A DNA stretch of 64,000 nucleotides from an uncultured Bacteroidaceae bacterium (GTDB lineage Bacteria; Bacteroidota; Bacteroidia; Bacteroidales; Bacteroidaceae): NCBI GenBank assembly GCA_905234745.1, contig CAJOJD010000007.1, positions 50,361 through 114,360 of the forward strand, in the 5' to 3' direction. Each line of letters opens with the position of its first letter. The stretch's first letter is position 1. A model generated the notes under the pieces. That model was given only the letters and a program-made list of their open reading frames with translations, made no database searches and was not told where the DNA came from. Of this stretch, positions 37,227-45,753 are shown in pieces. Position numbers and translations under genes: made by a program.

Positions 37227-37714
37227 CTTGCCACCCCAATCCTGTTACGTTTAACCCTGTTCTGCGGCCTGTCCTTTTTAAGCTCCAGACTGATATGGTC
37301 CAACTTATTGCTGATAGCGTTACGCTTACCCTGCGGCAGGTCGCTTGTCAGTTTCCGTATCTCATTCATAAAACCTCTAATACGCTTCTCTCTGTTCGGT
37401 ACCATAATAAGGCTGTGAAAGTTTTCGTTAATAACATGCTCCACCTGATAGCCACGTGAGTTACCATCAATAATCTCATGATACTTCTTAATCCCAGTCA
37501 GGACCGATGCATGATCGCGGTTCAGCGCACGTCCAATCTTAGGCGTGCTCCAATGGTAATCCTCATACAGCACGGCAAATAACATATACCTGACAAACGG
37601 CAGCGGCTCATGCCGTGAACTGCTCTTAATCTGCTCAATTGTAAAACCGCTGGCCGCAACGGCAGCATAAAACAGCGGAGGCAGGGTAATGTCTGTTTCT
37701 TCCAGATAGTCCAT
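37223..37714 (-). CDS. DnaA domain IV-like protein (163 residues)
   Basis: Start chosen at ATG 37714 (MDYLEETDIT), just after the stop of the gene upstream; the longer frame is read through that gene. Residues 10-85 form the DnaA C-terminal DNA-binding domain: FVRYMLFAVLYEDYHWSTPKIG followed by the signature ALNRDHASVLTGIKKY (residues 63-78), where RDHASVL reads DnaA-box bases. There is no AAA+ domain. The C-terminal half is basic. It could bind DnaA-boxes in the phage origin and recruit host DnaA or compete with it. Confidence 0.8.
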   Translation of the reverse strand: MDYLEETDITLPPLFYAAVAASGFTIEQIKSSSRHEPLPFVRYMLFAVLYEDYHWSTPKIGRALNRDHASVLTGIKKYHEIIDGNSRGYQVEHVINENFHSLIMVPNREKRIRGFMNEIRKLTSDLPQGKRNAISNKLDHISLELKKDRPQNRVKRNRIGVAR

Positions 37715-37715
37715 A

Positions 37716-38804
37716 TCACTCACCTTTAACGCTATAACACAAATTCTTGCATTGCTTATCCCTGAGCAAAGCCCTTGCATCATCAATAATATCATCCAGG
37801 TTACGCTCCATCCACTCATGGATACCCTTAGTAGTAGGCAGCACATAAGCCTTCTTATCCTCCTCATCAATCCAGCCGGCCGTGCAGTAATCATCCAGCA
37901 GCTCATACATCAGACCGTATTCCTGCTTGGCGGCCAGCTTTACATACAAAGCCTCAACAAACGTAGCCCACACCGTATCATCCCAGCGCGCGTCAGGTTG
38001 CTGGTTCTTACTGCTGGATTGCCACATACGCGCAGCAGCAAACCATTGTTCTGCGTTCCAGCCGGCCGCCGCTGCGTTGTGTATCTGGTTATATGCAATC
38101 AGCCTGTCCGTCTCGGCCGCTGCATGCTGCATGTGTAACTGAAAAGCCGCATACGTAGCAACCTCCAGCGTCCAATCCGGTTTGCCGTCAGGCTGTCTCT
38201 TGAATGGAATTTCAAGCTCTGTGTCGTGTAGTGTAAACACCACACAACTTTTCTTTTCTTTATTTTTAATTTCTTTTCTCTTTACTTTTATTTTATTTAA
38301 TGCCATAGGCAAACTATCGCTTTTGCTATCATTTTGCCATTCTTTGCCATTTTGAGCAGGGTTTTTGTCAGCGTCATTTTTCATATTTTCATCATTTTTG
38401 CCATCACTTTTTTTACTTTCTCTTTTCAATTTCTTTTCTTTTTTGCCATCATCGGAAAGAAAAGAACCCCACCGGCCCGAAGCACCCTTACGTCCAGCCA
38501 GGGACCTAATCTCACGCAGCTCCATACGCTCTATAAAACCCTTAGAGCTAAACTGGCTCCCGTCATGGCTAATCTCAAACAATCCAAAATCCTCCACCAC
38601 GGCACGAATCAGATCCTTATCCTCACGCAGATCATACGCAATCATGTCATAGTCCCTGTCACTTGTATAACCTCCCTCCTCGCGTAATCTCTCCAGCAGC
38701 ATGAAATACACGCCGTAACCGGCAGCGCCGTAAGCCTGACGCAGCCGCAGCAGTTTCTTGCTGTTACGTGCATTACTATCGTGACTGAAATATGATGATG
38801 CCAT
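37716..38804 (-). CDS. DUF4373 phage replication organiser (362 residues)
   Basis: Residues 1-110 (SYFSHDSNARNSKKLLRLRQAYG, GYGVYFMLLERLREEGGY, IAYDLREDKDLIRAVVEDFGLFEI) are the DUF4373/Lin1244-Lin1753 N-terminal domain of phage replication proteins, a winged-helix type DNA binder. A Lys/Asp/Asn-rich linker (120-185) joins it to a helical C-terminal domain (200-350) with several Trp residues. Probably binds the phage origin and loads the replisome. Directly upstream of the DnaA-like gene, with two bases between. Confidence 0.85.
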   Translation of the reverse strand: MASSYFSHDSNARNSKKLLRLRQAYGAAGYGVYFMLLERLREEGGYTSDRDYDMIAYDLREDKDLIRAVVEDFGLFEISHDGSQFSSKGFIERMELREIRSLAGRKGASGRWGSFLSDDGKKEKKLKRESKKSDGKNDENMKNDADKNPAQNGKEWQNDSKSDSLPMALNKIKVKRKEIKNKEKKSCVVFTLHDTELEIPFKRQPDGKPDWTLEVATYAAFQLHMQHAAAETDRLIAYNQIHNAAAAGWNAEQWFAAARMWQSSSKNQQPDARWDDTVWATFVEALYVKLAAKQEYGLMYELLDDYCTAGWIDEEDKKAYVLPTTKGIHEWMERNLDDIIDDARALLRDKQCKNLCYSVKGE

Positions 38805-38809
38805 ATATG

Positions 38810-39049
38810 TTACTTAATTGCTATCACGTTATGTTTTACTTTCAGCTGCCACGCCTCAATATCCTCCTTCTTGAACCAAATACCATGGCCGTTCCTGTAA
38901 TGCGGAATCTCATCCACCATGTTGCGCACCGTCTTAGGCTTATAGCCCAGCAGCAGCGCCACATCATTCACGTTGAGCACATTCTTTGCGCCCAGCAGCG
39001 TCAGCTTCTTAATCTCCTCCAGTTCGGTCTTTATATCGTTCAGGTCCAT
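38810..39049 (-). CDS. HTH DNA-binding protein, excisionase/MerR-like (79 residues)
   Basis: Start chosen at ATG 39049 (MDLNDIKTELEEIK), four bases after the methyltransferase stop; 39064 is an alternative. Residues 1-20 form a coil; residues 25-70 (LNVNDVALLLGYKPKTVRNMVDEIPHYRNGHGIWFKKEDIEAW) are the HTH_17 fold. Such proteins act as excisionases or small regulators. As no integrase is in the window, a replication or regulatory role is equally likely. Confidence 0.8.
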   Translation of the reverse strand: MDLNDIKTELEEIKKLTLLGAKNVLNVNDVALLLGYKPKTVRNMVDEIPHYRNGHGIWFKKEDIEAWQLKVKHNVIAIK

Positions 39050-39053
39050 AATG

Positions 39054-40733
39054 TTACATTGCAACTCTTGTCTTGTTTAACCCTTGGTACAGAGCCTCGC
39101 AAAGCGCACGGCTCATGCCCACCTCAACAGCGTTGCCAATAAACTTTTTCTGCTCCGCCTGGCTCCCCACAAGAACGTAATCAGTAGGAAAGCCCTGTAT
39201 CCGTTTCAGTTCGTCAATCTTGAGCATCCGCATCTTAATATCCACAATACCGTATGCCGCCATAAACTCCTTTATCTTGCGTGTCATAGGGCTGTCCGTA
39301 TCATATACTACAATGGCCAAATCTCCGCTTTCTGCACTCATCAGATACGGCGGCATCTTATCCATCCTGGCAATCAATGTAAAGCACGGCTTGTCAATAG
39401 AACCTCCTGCCGATGCAAACTGCGGATTCATCAGATAGTGCCACTTTCGGTTAGCGGTGATGACCGGCATCGGCTCATCAATACTCTTTGCGGTATTGTT
39501 GAAACTGGTATCCATGATCCACGGCTTAACTGTGACAAGCTGCTGCTTAGGCGTAGTGGAGATAGTAGTTCCCGGGCTTTCTATGCTCGAGGGAGTGCCG
39601 TTTCCATACTGGTTATCAATGAACCTGCTGGTAATAAGCTCCACGCGGTCCTTACATGTAAGTGTCGGAGCTGGTTCACTTATACTTCTGTTATAGCCGT
39701 TGCCATAATGAACCGACACAAAAGAATGATGGTCCTGTGTCGTAATAGTAGCACTCGGTCCTTCAACAGATATGTTATGTTCCTTTCCTCCGTAATAAAG
39801 AGACAGAAAATGACACTTGACAACACCCAGCCTGTTTTGACACGCCACGGTAGGGCAGGGCTCGTCAATTGAAGGTGCATTATGGTGTCCTTGCTTGTTG
39901 GTGCTGTTGTATTTCAGCAGCCATGTGCTATATTGTGCCTTACCTCCAGCCACGAACTTTACCAGCCCTGCAAAAATGCGTTCAAGCGTCTTTTCGCATA
40001 AAGGTTTCTTGCGGCCAAATATGCTCTCACCCTCATCATCCAGGTCCAACACCTCACGTACCGGTTTCCATTTGCGGTACTGCTGGAACAGCCCACCCTC
40101 ATCACCATTCTTGGCGTAGGTCTGATGCGGAAACGCTATAGGTAGTCCATGCTTGGCAAACAAACCAAAGTATCGTCTGCGGCTTGTATATGCACCAAAA
40201 TCAGCCGCATTAAGCAGACGATACTCAAAGTCATAGCCGTATTTCTTGACATCCTTTATCCACTTTAGGTAGCAGCGGCCCCTGTCTTTGCTTACAGGAC
40301 GGCCCTTGCTGTCCAGGTCACCCCAGCACATAAACTCCTCCACGTTCTCTATCTGGATAAAATCAGGCTTGATAGCCTCAATGTAGCGGAACAGATGCTC
40401 AGCCAGCGTCCGGCTGTCAGCGTCACGTGGCTGCCCTCCCTTTGCACGGCTAAAGTTGGTACATTCCAGCGAAGCCCACAGCACTATATAATCATGCGGA
40501 TGAGCCTTACGTACTTTACGGCACAGCTTGTCCAGCGGAGCTACATCAAGCGTCCGTATATCTTCCGTAAAGTGTTTGGCGTGCGGATGGTTTGCCAAGT
40601 GACTTGCTATAGCGTGCGGATCATGATTGACACACGCAATCACATCGGCACACTTGATGTTATCAAAGTGCGCCTGTTCAACACCTGTGGTGGTGCCACC
40701 GGCACCGCAGAATAAGTCAATGTAATGTAGCAT
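39054..40733 (-). CDS. DNA C5-cytosine methyltransferase (559 residues) with repeated target-recognition region
   Basis: Start chosen at ATG 40733 (MLHYIDLFCGAGG); longer frames run through the tRNA gene. Motif I is IDLFCGAGG (residues 5-13). The catalytic loop reads LECTNFSRAKGG with C91, so the usual Pro before Cys is Glu. ENV is at 129-131 and the RRRYFGLF motif VIII follows. The C-terminal part holds motif IX/X (IKRIQGFPTDY-type, ending KKFIGNAVEVGMSRAL). Between them about 220 residues contain six repeats of a SI(D/E)xPxxTI-type unit. It would methylate phage DNA against restriction or regulate phage genes. Confidence 0.9.
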   Translation of the reverse strand: MLHYIDLFCGAGGTTTGVEQAHFDNIKCADVIACVNHDPHAIASHLANHPHAKHFTEDIRTLDVAPLDKLCRKVRKAHPHDYIVLWASLECTNFSRAKGGQPRDADSRTLAEHLFRYIEAIKPDFIQIENVEEFMCWGDLDSKGRPVSKDRGRCYLKWIKDVKKYGYDFEYRLLNAADFGAYTSRRRYFGLFAKHGLPIAFPHQTYAKNGDEGGLFQQYRKWKPVREVLDLDDEGESIFGRKKPLCEKTLERIFAGLVKFVAGGKAQYSTWLLKYNSTNKQGHHNAPSIDEPCPTVACQNRLGVVKCHFLSLYYGGKEHNISVEGPSATITTQDHHSFVSVHYGNGYNRSISEPAPTLTCKDRVELITSRFIDNQYGNGTPSSIESPGTTISTTPKQQLVTVKPWIMDTSFNNTAKSIDEPMPVITANRKWHYLMNPQFASAGGSIDKPCFTLIARMDKMPPYLMSAESGDLAIVVYDTDSPMTRKIKEFMAAYGIVDIKMRMLKIDELKRIQGFPTDYVLVGSQAEQKKFIGNAVEVGMSRALCEALYQGLNKTRVAM

Positions 40734-40748
40734 ATATTTGTTCTTTTG

Positions 40749-40838
40749 CGGAAGGTGAGGGATTCGAACCCCCGATACGCTCATCGCGTATGCCACGTTA
40801 GCGGTGTGGTGCTTTCAACCAGGCTCAGCCAACCTTCC
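40749..40838 (-). tRNA. tRNA-Ser(GCU)
   Basis: A 90-base cloverleaf on the minus strand: acceptor GGAAGGT/ACCTTCC with G discriminator, anticodon loop CCGCTAA (GCU), a long variable arm (ATACGC/GCGTAT) and T loop TTCGAAT. CCA is not encoded. It lies 15 bases upstream of the methyltransferase start inside the early operon, so it is probably phage-encoded rather than a host attachment gene. A GCCTTTG/CAAAGGC inverted repeat lies directly in front of it. Confidence 0.93.
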
Positions 40839-40927
40839 AAGGGGAGCCTTTGCGTGCTTCACAGCAGACAAAGGCTGGTGGTTAAATTCATAAAAAGGAC
40901 ATGATTAGGTATCCTTCAAACAAGTAT

Positions 40928-41975
<1,048 letters not shown>

Positions 41976-41976
<1 letters not shown>

Positions 41977-42137
41977 TATTGCTTATTGTTGGTTAATTGA
42001 ATTTGATTATCTTCTTCACAAGGCGGAGTAGTCTCATACTGAACATATCGTTTTAGCTTATGACAATACACGCCGTTGATACAATAGGAGCTGTTCACAC
42101 ATACCTGACACTCCTCGCAAGCCCCAGTCTTACCCAT
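41976..42137 (-). CDS. Small Cys-rich phage protein (53 residues)
   Basis: ATG at 42137, TAA at 41976-41978 overlapping the next start as TAATG. Product begins MGKTGACEECQVCVNSSYCI and has Cys at 7, 10, 13, 19, 25 and 40; the CxxCxxC start suggests a small zinc- or Fe-S-binding knot. The one-base stop/start overlap supports a real gene. Function unknown. Confidence 0.6.
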
Positions 42138-42195
42138 AGTCAATGCGCCAATGCTTTAACAATATGGAGCTCGCTTGCAGGCACCTGACAAAGTC

Positions 42196-42444
42196 TCAGT
42201 TTGTGCCATACAATACGGCCTCCATTTTTCTACCAACTTGCGTATTTCCTGCATGTTGCTTGTCAGCCAAGAAAGAATAAAGGTTGGCATACTCTCTTTT
42301 GCCCTCTTTATCCACAGCGGTGTGAACAAACGCGGCCAGCGCGTTACACTCATATATACCGATGGTGAAATCGATAAATTTTTCACCCTGCTTCTGTGTG
42401 ATGGACACCTCGCCCATCTGATGCTTGTAATTAACGTCCAACAT
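42196..42444 (-). CDS. Hypothetical phage protein (82 residues)
   Basis: Compact alpha/beta protein (MLDVNYKHQMGEVSITQKQG, then DFTIGIYECNALAAFVHTAV). A longer frame at 42156-42452 lies on the same strand in another frame and looks like a shadow (many Trp and Arg). No family recognised. Confidence 0.55.
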   Translation of the reverse strand: MLDVNYKHQMGEVSITQKQGEKFIDFTIGIYECNALAAFVHTAVDKEGKREYANLYSFLADKQHAGNTQVGRKMEAVLYGTN

Positions 42445-42458
42445 AAGCCCACTCCTGA

Positions 42459-42665
42459 TTACATATAGTCCTTAAGTTTCATGGCTACACCAATACCCAC
42501 AGGTAGGCATACGGCCATGTAAAACACATTGTAAACCTTGTTGGATGCCATGTTAAGATGCCATGAGCCAGTAAAGATTGCCACGGCTCCAATAATAAGC
42601 GCCATGATGATAAGCGCCAGCGCAATAAGCGCAAATGTCCTTCGTCCGAATTTAGTCAGTTTCAT
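42459..42665 (-). CDS. Small membrane protein (68 residues)
   Basis: Start chosen at ATG 42665 (MKLTKFGRRTFAL); the longer frame overlaps the regulator upstream. Two hydrophobic helices, about residues 10-31 and 44-61, with a basic N-terminus. No family. Near the lysogeny switch, so immunity or exclusion is possible but unproven. Confidence 0.55.
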   Translation of the reverse strand: MKLTKFGRRTFALIALALIIMALIIGAVAIFTGSWHLNMASNKVYNVFYMAVCLPVGIGVAMKLKDYM

Positions 42666-42678
42666 AATCGTAAGTATT

Positions 42679-42939
42679 TTATGGAAATAAAGTGTAAGCG
42701 TGAGTGTGTATGCCGGCAACTTTTTCAAGGGATTTTACGATCGTGCGCTTAACCTCCATGTGTTGAGGCTTGTGCGAACCCTTAACCCAGTAGTAAAATG
42801 TATTGGCAGCTATATTGAGCCGCTTTATCAAATCATCGCGGAAATCAATACGCACAGGTTCCGAGAGAGTTTCCCAGATTTCGGGCAAACTTCTTGTGTC
42901 TATGTTGTCCTTTGTGTATCTTTGCAGGTCAGTATTCAT
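42679..42939 (-). CDS. Cro-like early regulator (86 residues)
   Basis: Small helical protein starting MNTDLQRYTKDNIDTRSL, with IDFRDDLIKRLNIAANTFYYW near residues 30-50, an HTH-like segment, and KPQHMEVKRTIVKSLEKV. It is the first gene of the leftward early transcript, divergent from the XRE repressor, with the operator region between. This is the usual Cro position; fold assignment is tentative. Confidence 0.65.
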   Translation of the reverse strand: MNTDLQRYTKDNIDTRSLPEIWETLSEPVRIDFRDDLIKRLNIAANTFYYWVKGSHKPQHMEVKRTIVKSLEKVAGIHTHAYTLFP

Positions 42940-42940
42940 A

Positions 42941-43060
42941 GTTCAAACTTTGAACGGATATTGAACTTTAGGTTAGTCTGTCGCAAATATAATTCTATTT
43001 GAATAATTAGTAATTCGCAACGAAAGATAAATTATTCAAAAAGATGCTTATTTGTACAAA
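42941..43060. promoter_or_regulatory. Lysogeny switch operator region
   Basis: AT-rich divergent region with three inverted repeats: GTTCAAACTTTGAAC (42941-42955), the pair TTTGAATAATT (42998-43008) and AATTATTCAAA (43030-43040), and the palindrome TTTGTACAAA (43051-43060). A minus-strand TATATTTG (-7 type, 42984-42991) can start the early transcript. Further GTTCAA/TTGAA half sites lie between. Probable binding sites of the repressor and Cro-like protein. Confidence 0.6.
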
Positions 43061-43102
43061 ATCTAAATAGTCCGACACGTATAAAAACAAGTATCAAAAG
43101 TA

Positions 43103-43486
43103 ATGGAATCGGCTGTCTGCAACCGTATAAAGCAGTTTTTGAAAGAAAACAGATACACAGTCCGCACGCTGGCTGGCATGCTGAACGTAAATGAAGGCAC
43201 GCTGTCAAACAAGCTGAATGGCCAACGTGGCATAGACGTAGAGACTATTTGCGCCCTGCTTAACTTATTTCCTGAGCTGTCGGCCGATTGGCTATTGCTT
43301 GGGCACGGTACTATGGTCCGGCATTATGAAATGGGAGCCCACATTCTTCAAGTCAATGATGAGGGGGACAACATACAGAAATACCAGTTAGGCGGCGGTA
43401 CTGCCGATTGTCGTCAGCTTGTCGATATGTTGCAGGAGAAAGATCGTCAGATAGCCGAACTTATAGATATAATAAAAAGGAAATAA
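43103..43486 (+). CDS. XRE-type phage repressor (127 residues)
   Basis: Residues 8-62 form an HTH of the Cro/CI type (FLKENRYTVRTLAGMLNVNE, GTLSNKLNGQRGIDVETI, LNLFPELSADWLL). The C-terminus (about 100-127, LVDMLQEKDRQIAELIDIIKRK) is a coiled coil for dimerisation. There is no peptidase domain, so induction would not be by self-cleavage. It is the only rightward gene with its downstream partner, divergent from the early operon. Stop and next start overlap as TAATG. Confidence 0.85.
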   Translation: MESAVCNRIKQFLKENRYTVRTLAGMLNVNEGTLSNKLNGQRGIDVETICALLNLFPELSADWLLLGHGTMVRHYEMGAHILQVNDEGDNIQKYQLGGGTADCRQLVDMLQEKDRQIAELIDIIKRK

Positions 43487-43992
43487 TGGATAGAGACAAT
43501 GAATTGTTCAGATGGCTGTCAAAACCTGAGCGCCCTGGCTGCCTGGCATATCCGCTTTGGCTGCTTTTTATAGTGGGTCCTTTATTGCCAATCATACCCA
43601 TAACCAGCATAGAACATGACGGCATTAAAGAGCCGTCCACATTCTACGTAATAAGCGCCATGTCGCTGCCGGTAATACTGCCTATTATGTTGGGGGCCAC
43701 CAACAGGCAAGTCACATTCTCACGCGCATACCTGTATAGCTTTGCGCTTATGTCTATACTATCCGTGGTATATCTCGGTTGTAAATTCTATGCCCACACC
43801 CATTATTACGGTTATATGGGCTATGACCTTATAAAAGCAGTGATTATAACCCCTTTATATATGGCTGCCGTCTCTTTGCTGTTCTTTATTATAGAGACCA
43901 TCGTTAATCGTGCGGCCTGCCGTAAAAGAGAGCGTCATCAGCGATTGCGGCCCTTCTGCGGCCCTCGCAACACCGACCAAGAAAGAAAGTAA
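43486..43992 (+). CDS. Four-helix membrane protein next to the repressor (168 residues)
   Basis: Start at ATG 43486, sharing one base with the repressor stop. Hydrophobic helices at about residues 20-40, 52-72, 80-100 and 118-140; C-terminus basic (RKRERHQRLRP). Being translated with the repressor it would be made in the lysogen, so superinfection exclusion is a reasonable idea. No family recognised. Probably the last prophage gene before the host. Confidence 0.65.
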   Translation: MDRDNELFRWLSKPERPGCLAYPLWLLFIVGPLLPIIPITSIEHDGIKEPSTFYVISAMSLPVILPIMLGATNRQVTFSRAYLYSFALMSILSVVYLGCKFYAHTHYYGYMGYDLIKAVIITPLYMAAVSLLFFIIETIVNRAACRKRERHQRLRPFCGPRNTDQERK

Positions 43993-44022
43993 CTGATAAT
44001 TAACAACATAAAAGATAGTACA

Positions 44023-45687
44023 ATGTTTAAGGGACAACCAAAAGGCCTGTTTGCCCTGGCTCTTGCCAACACAGGCGAAAGGTTCGGCTACTACACAATG
44101 TTAGCCATTTTCCTGCTTTATCTGCAGGCTAAGTTCGGATTCTCGGCAAGTACAGCCGGACAGTTGTATGCAACTTTCCTTGCCGTTGTTTATTTCATGC
44201 CCGTAGTCGGTGGTATCCTGGCCGATAAGATCGGTTTCGGAAAGTGCGTGGTTACCGGTGTAAGCGTAATGTTCATCGGATATCTGTGCCTTGCAATACC
44301 CACTCCGGCAACGACATTCGGCCTTATCCTTATGATTCTGGCCCTTGTGCTCATCGCATCGGGAACAGGACTCTTCAAGGGTAACCTGCAGGTGCTTGTG
44401 GGCAACCTCTATGATGACCCCAAGTACTCGGCCAAGAGAGACTCCGCATTCAGCCTGTTCTATATGGCTATCAACGTAGGCGCCATGTTCGCTCCTACCG
44501 CAGCCACCGCACTGACTAACTGGAAACTCGGTTCAGCCGGTCTTTTCTATAAGTCCGATGCCCCCGCAATCGCCAACCAGATCCTGGGCGGTGACATGTC
44601 AAACCTGCAGATCATGCAGAGTTATGCCGATTCAATGAGCGGTGGTGCCGGCAAGAGTATCACGGAATTCTGCCAGTACTACATCGACAACCTGTCGGTT
44701 GCCTACAATCTGGGATTCGGCGTTGCCTGCGTATCACTGATATTCTCAATTGCAATCTACCTGGGTTGCCGTTCATGGTTCAAGCATGCCGATGTCAAGG
44801 CCGGTCAGGCATCATCATCCGATGCTGCCGCAGCAGTCGAGCTTACCCCCAAGCAGACCAGAGACCGCATCATCGCCCTTGTCCTGGTATTCGCAGTGGT
44901 TATATTCTTCTGGATGGCATTCCATCAGAACGGTTCTTCACTGACATATTTTGCACGTGACTACACACAGCCGTTCGTAACAGGTCCGCTCAAGGTCGGT
45001 TTCAACATCTGGGCTCTTGCACTGATTGCAGCATCAATCTACACTCTGTTCGGTGCTTTCCAGTCAGAGACATCCAAAGCCAAGACCATTTGCGCCGTAG
45101 TTACACTTGCCCTTTGGTGCGGTGCATATCTGCTCTACAGAGGCATGGAAGATCCCCGTTCCATCCTGCCTCAGGAGTTCCAGCAGTTCAACCCGTTCTT
45201 TGTAGTTGCCCTGACTCCGGTTTCAATGGCATTGTTCGGTGCCTTGGCCAAGAAGGGCAAGGAGCCATCGGCCCCCAAGAAGATAGGTCTGGGTATGTTT
45301 GTTGCAGCTGTGGGATATGCAGTCATGTTGCTTGCATCGGCCGGACAGCCTACACCTTCAAGTCTTAACGGAGCCGTATCACCGGATCCCGTTGTACCCA
45401 CATACCTTATCAGCACCTATCTGGTATTGACATTCGCCGAGTTGCTGCTTTCACCTATGGGTATATCATTCGTGAGCAAGGTGGCTCCTCCCAAGTACAA
45501 GGGTCTTATGATGGGTTGCTGGTTCGCCGCTACCGCCATAGGTAACTACCTGAGCTCAATCCCGTCAATGCTGTGGGACAATGTTCCTCTCTGGCTGAAC
45601 TGGACAATCCTTATGGCACTCTGCATAATTGCAGCAGTCATAATGTTTGCCATGCTCAAGAAGATTGAGGCTGCCACACAAGACTGA
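44023..45687 (+). CDS. Peptide MFS transporter, POT family
   Basis: A 554-residue carrier with at least 12 membrane helices; proton-coupled uptake of di- and tripeptides is the family role. The N-terminus carries NTGERFGYYTMLAIF, the site of the ExxER motif, but with N16 in place of the first Glu. GTGLFKGNLQVLVGNLYDD and DSAFSLFYMAINVGAMFAPT match the family signature. Its start lies only 31 bases from the last prophage gene, so the normal upstream control region is cut off by the prophage or was brought in with it. A hairpin (45714-45738) follows the stop. Confidence 0.9.
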   Translation: MFKGQPKGLFALALANTGERFGYYTMLAIFLLYLQAKFGFSASTAGQLYATFLAVVYFMPVVGGILADKIGFGKCVVTGVSVMFIGYLCLAIPTPATTFGLILMILALVLIASGTGLFKGNLQVLVGNLYDDPKYSAKRDSAFSLFYMAINVGAMFAPTAATALTNWKLGSAGLFYKSDAPAIANQILGGDMSNLQIMQSYADSMSGGAGKSITEFCQYYIDNLSVAYNLGFGVACVSLIFSIAIYLGCRSWFKHADVKAGQASSSDAAAAVELTPKQTRDRIIALVLVFAVVIFFWMAFHQNGSSLTYFARDYTQPFVTGPLKVGFNIWALALIAASIYTLFGAFQSETSKAKTICAVVTLALWCGAYLLYRGMEDPRSILPQEFQQFNPFFVVALTPVSMALFGALAKKGKEPSAPKKIGLGMFVAAVGYAVMLLASAGQPTPSSLNGAVSPDPVVPTYLISTYLVLTFAELLLSPMGISFVSKVAPPKYKGLMMGCWFAATAIGNYLSSIPSMLWDNVPLWLNWTILMALCIIAAVIMFAMLKKIEAATQD

Positions 45688-45713
45688 CAACAACCTAAGT
45701 TCAACACATAAAA

Positions 45714-45738
45714 CCCCTCTGCATTACCTGCGGAGGGG
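45714..45738 (+). terminator. Hairpin between transporter and acyltransferase-like gene
   Basis: CCCCTCTGC / GCGGAGGGG stem with six-base loop, 27 bases after the transporter stop; only a CTTCAG tail follows, so it may reduce rather than stop transcription into the next gene. Confidence 0.6.
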
Positions 45739-45753
45739 CTTCAGATAATAACT

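Noticed and set aside
37715-37906. N-terminal extension of the DnaA-like protein
   Set aside because: It is a shadow of the 3' end of the DUF4373 gene; the domain begins after ATG 37714.
40734-40796. N-terminal extension of the C5 methyltransferase
   Set aside because: The added residues are read from the tRNA-Ser gene; the normal N-terminus of the family starts at the ATG at 40733.
40749-40838. tRNA-Ser as the prophage attachment site
   Set aside because: Typical early phage genes lie on both sides in the same direction, and no repeat of the tRNA 3' end is visible near 43992-44023.
42156-42452. 98-residue frame on the minus strand with many Trp and Arg
   Set aside because: It overlaps the better 82-residue frame at 42196-42444 and has the amino acid make-up of an out-of-frame reading.
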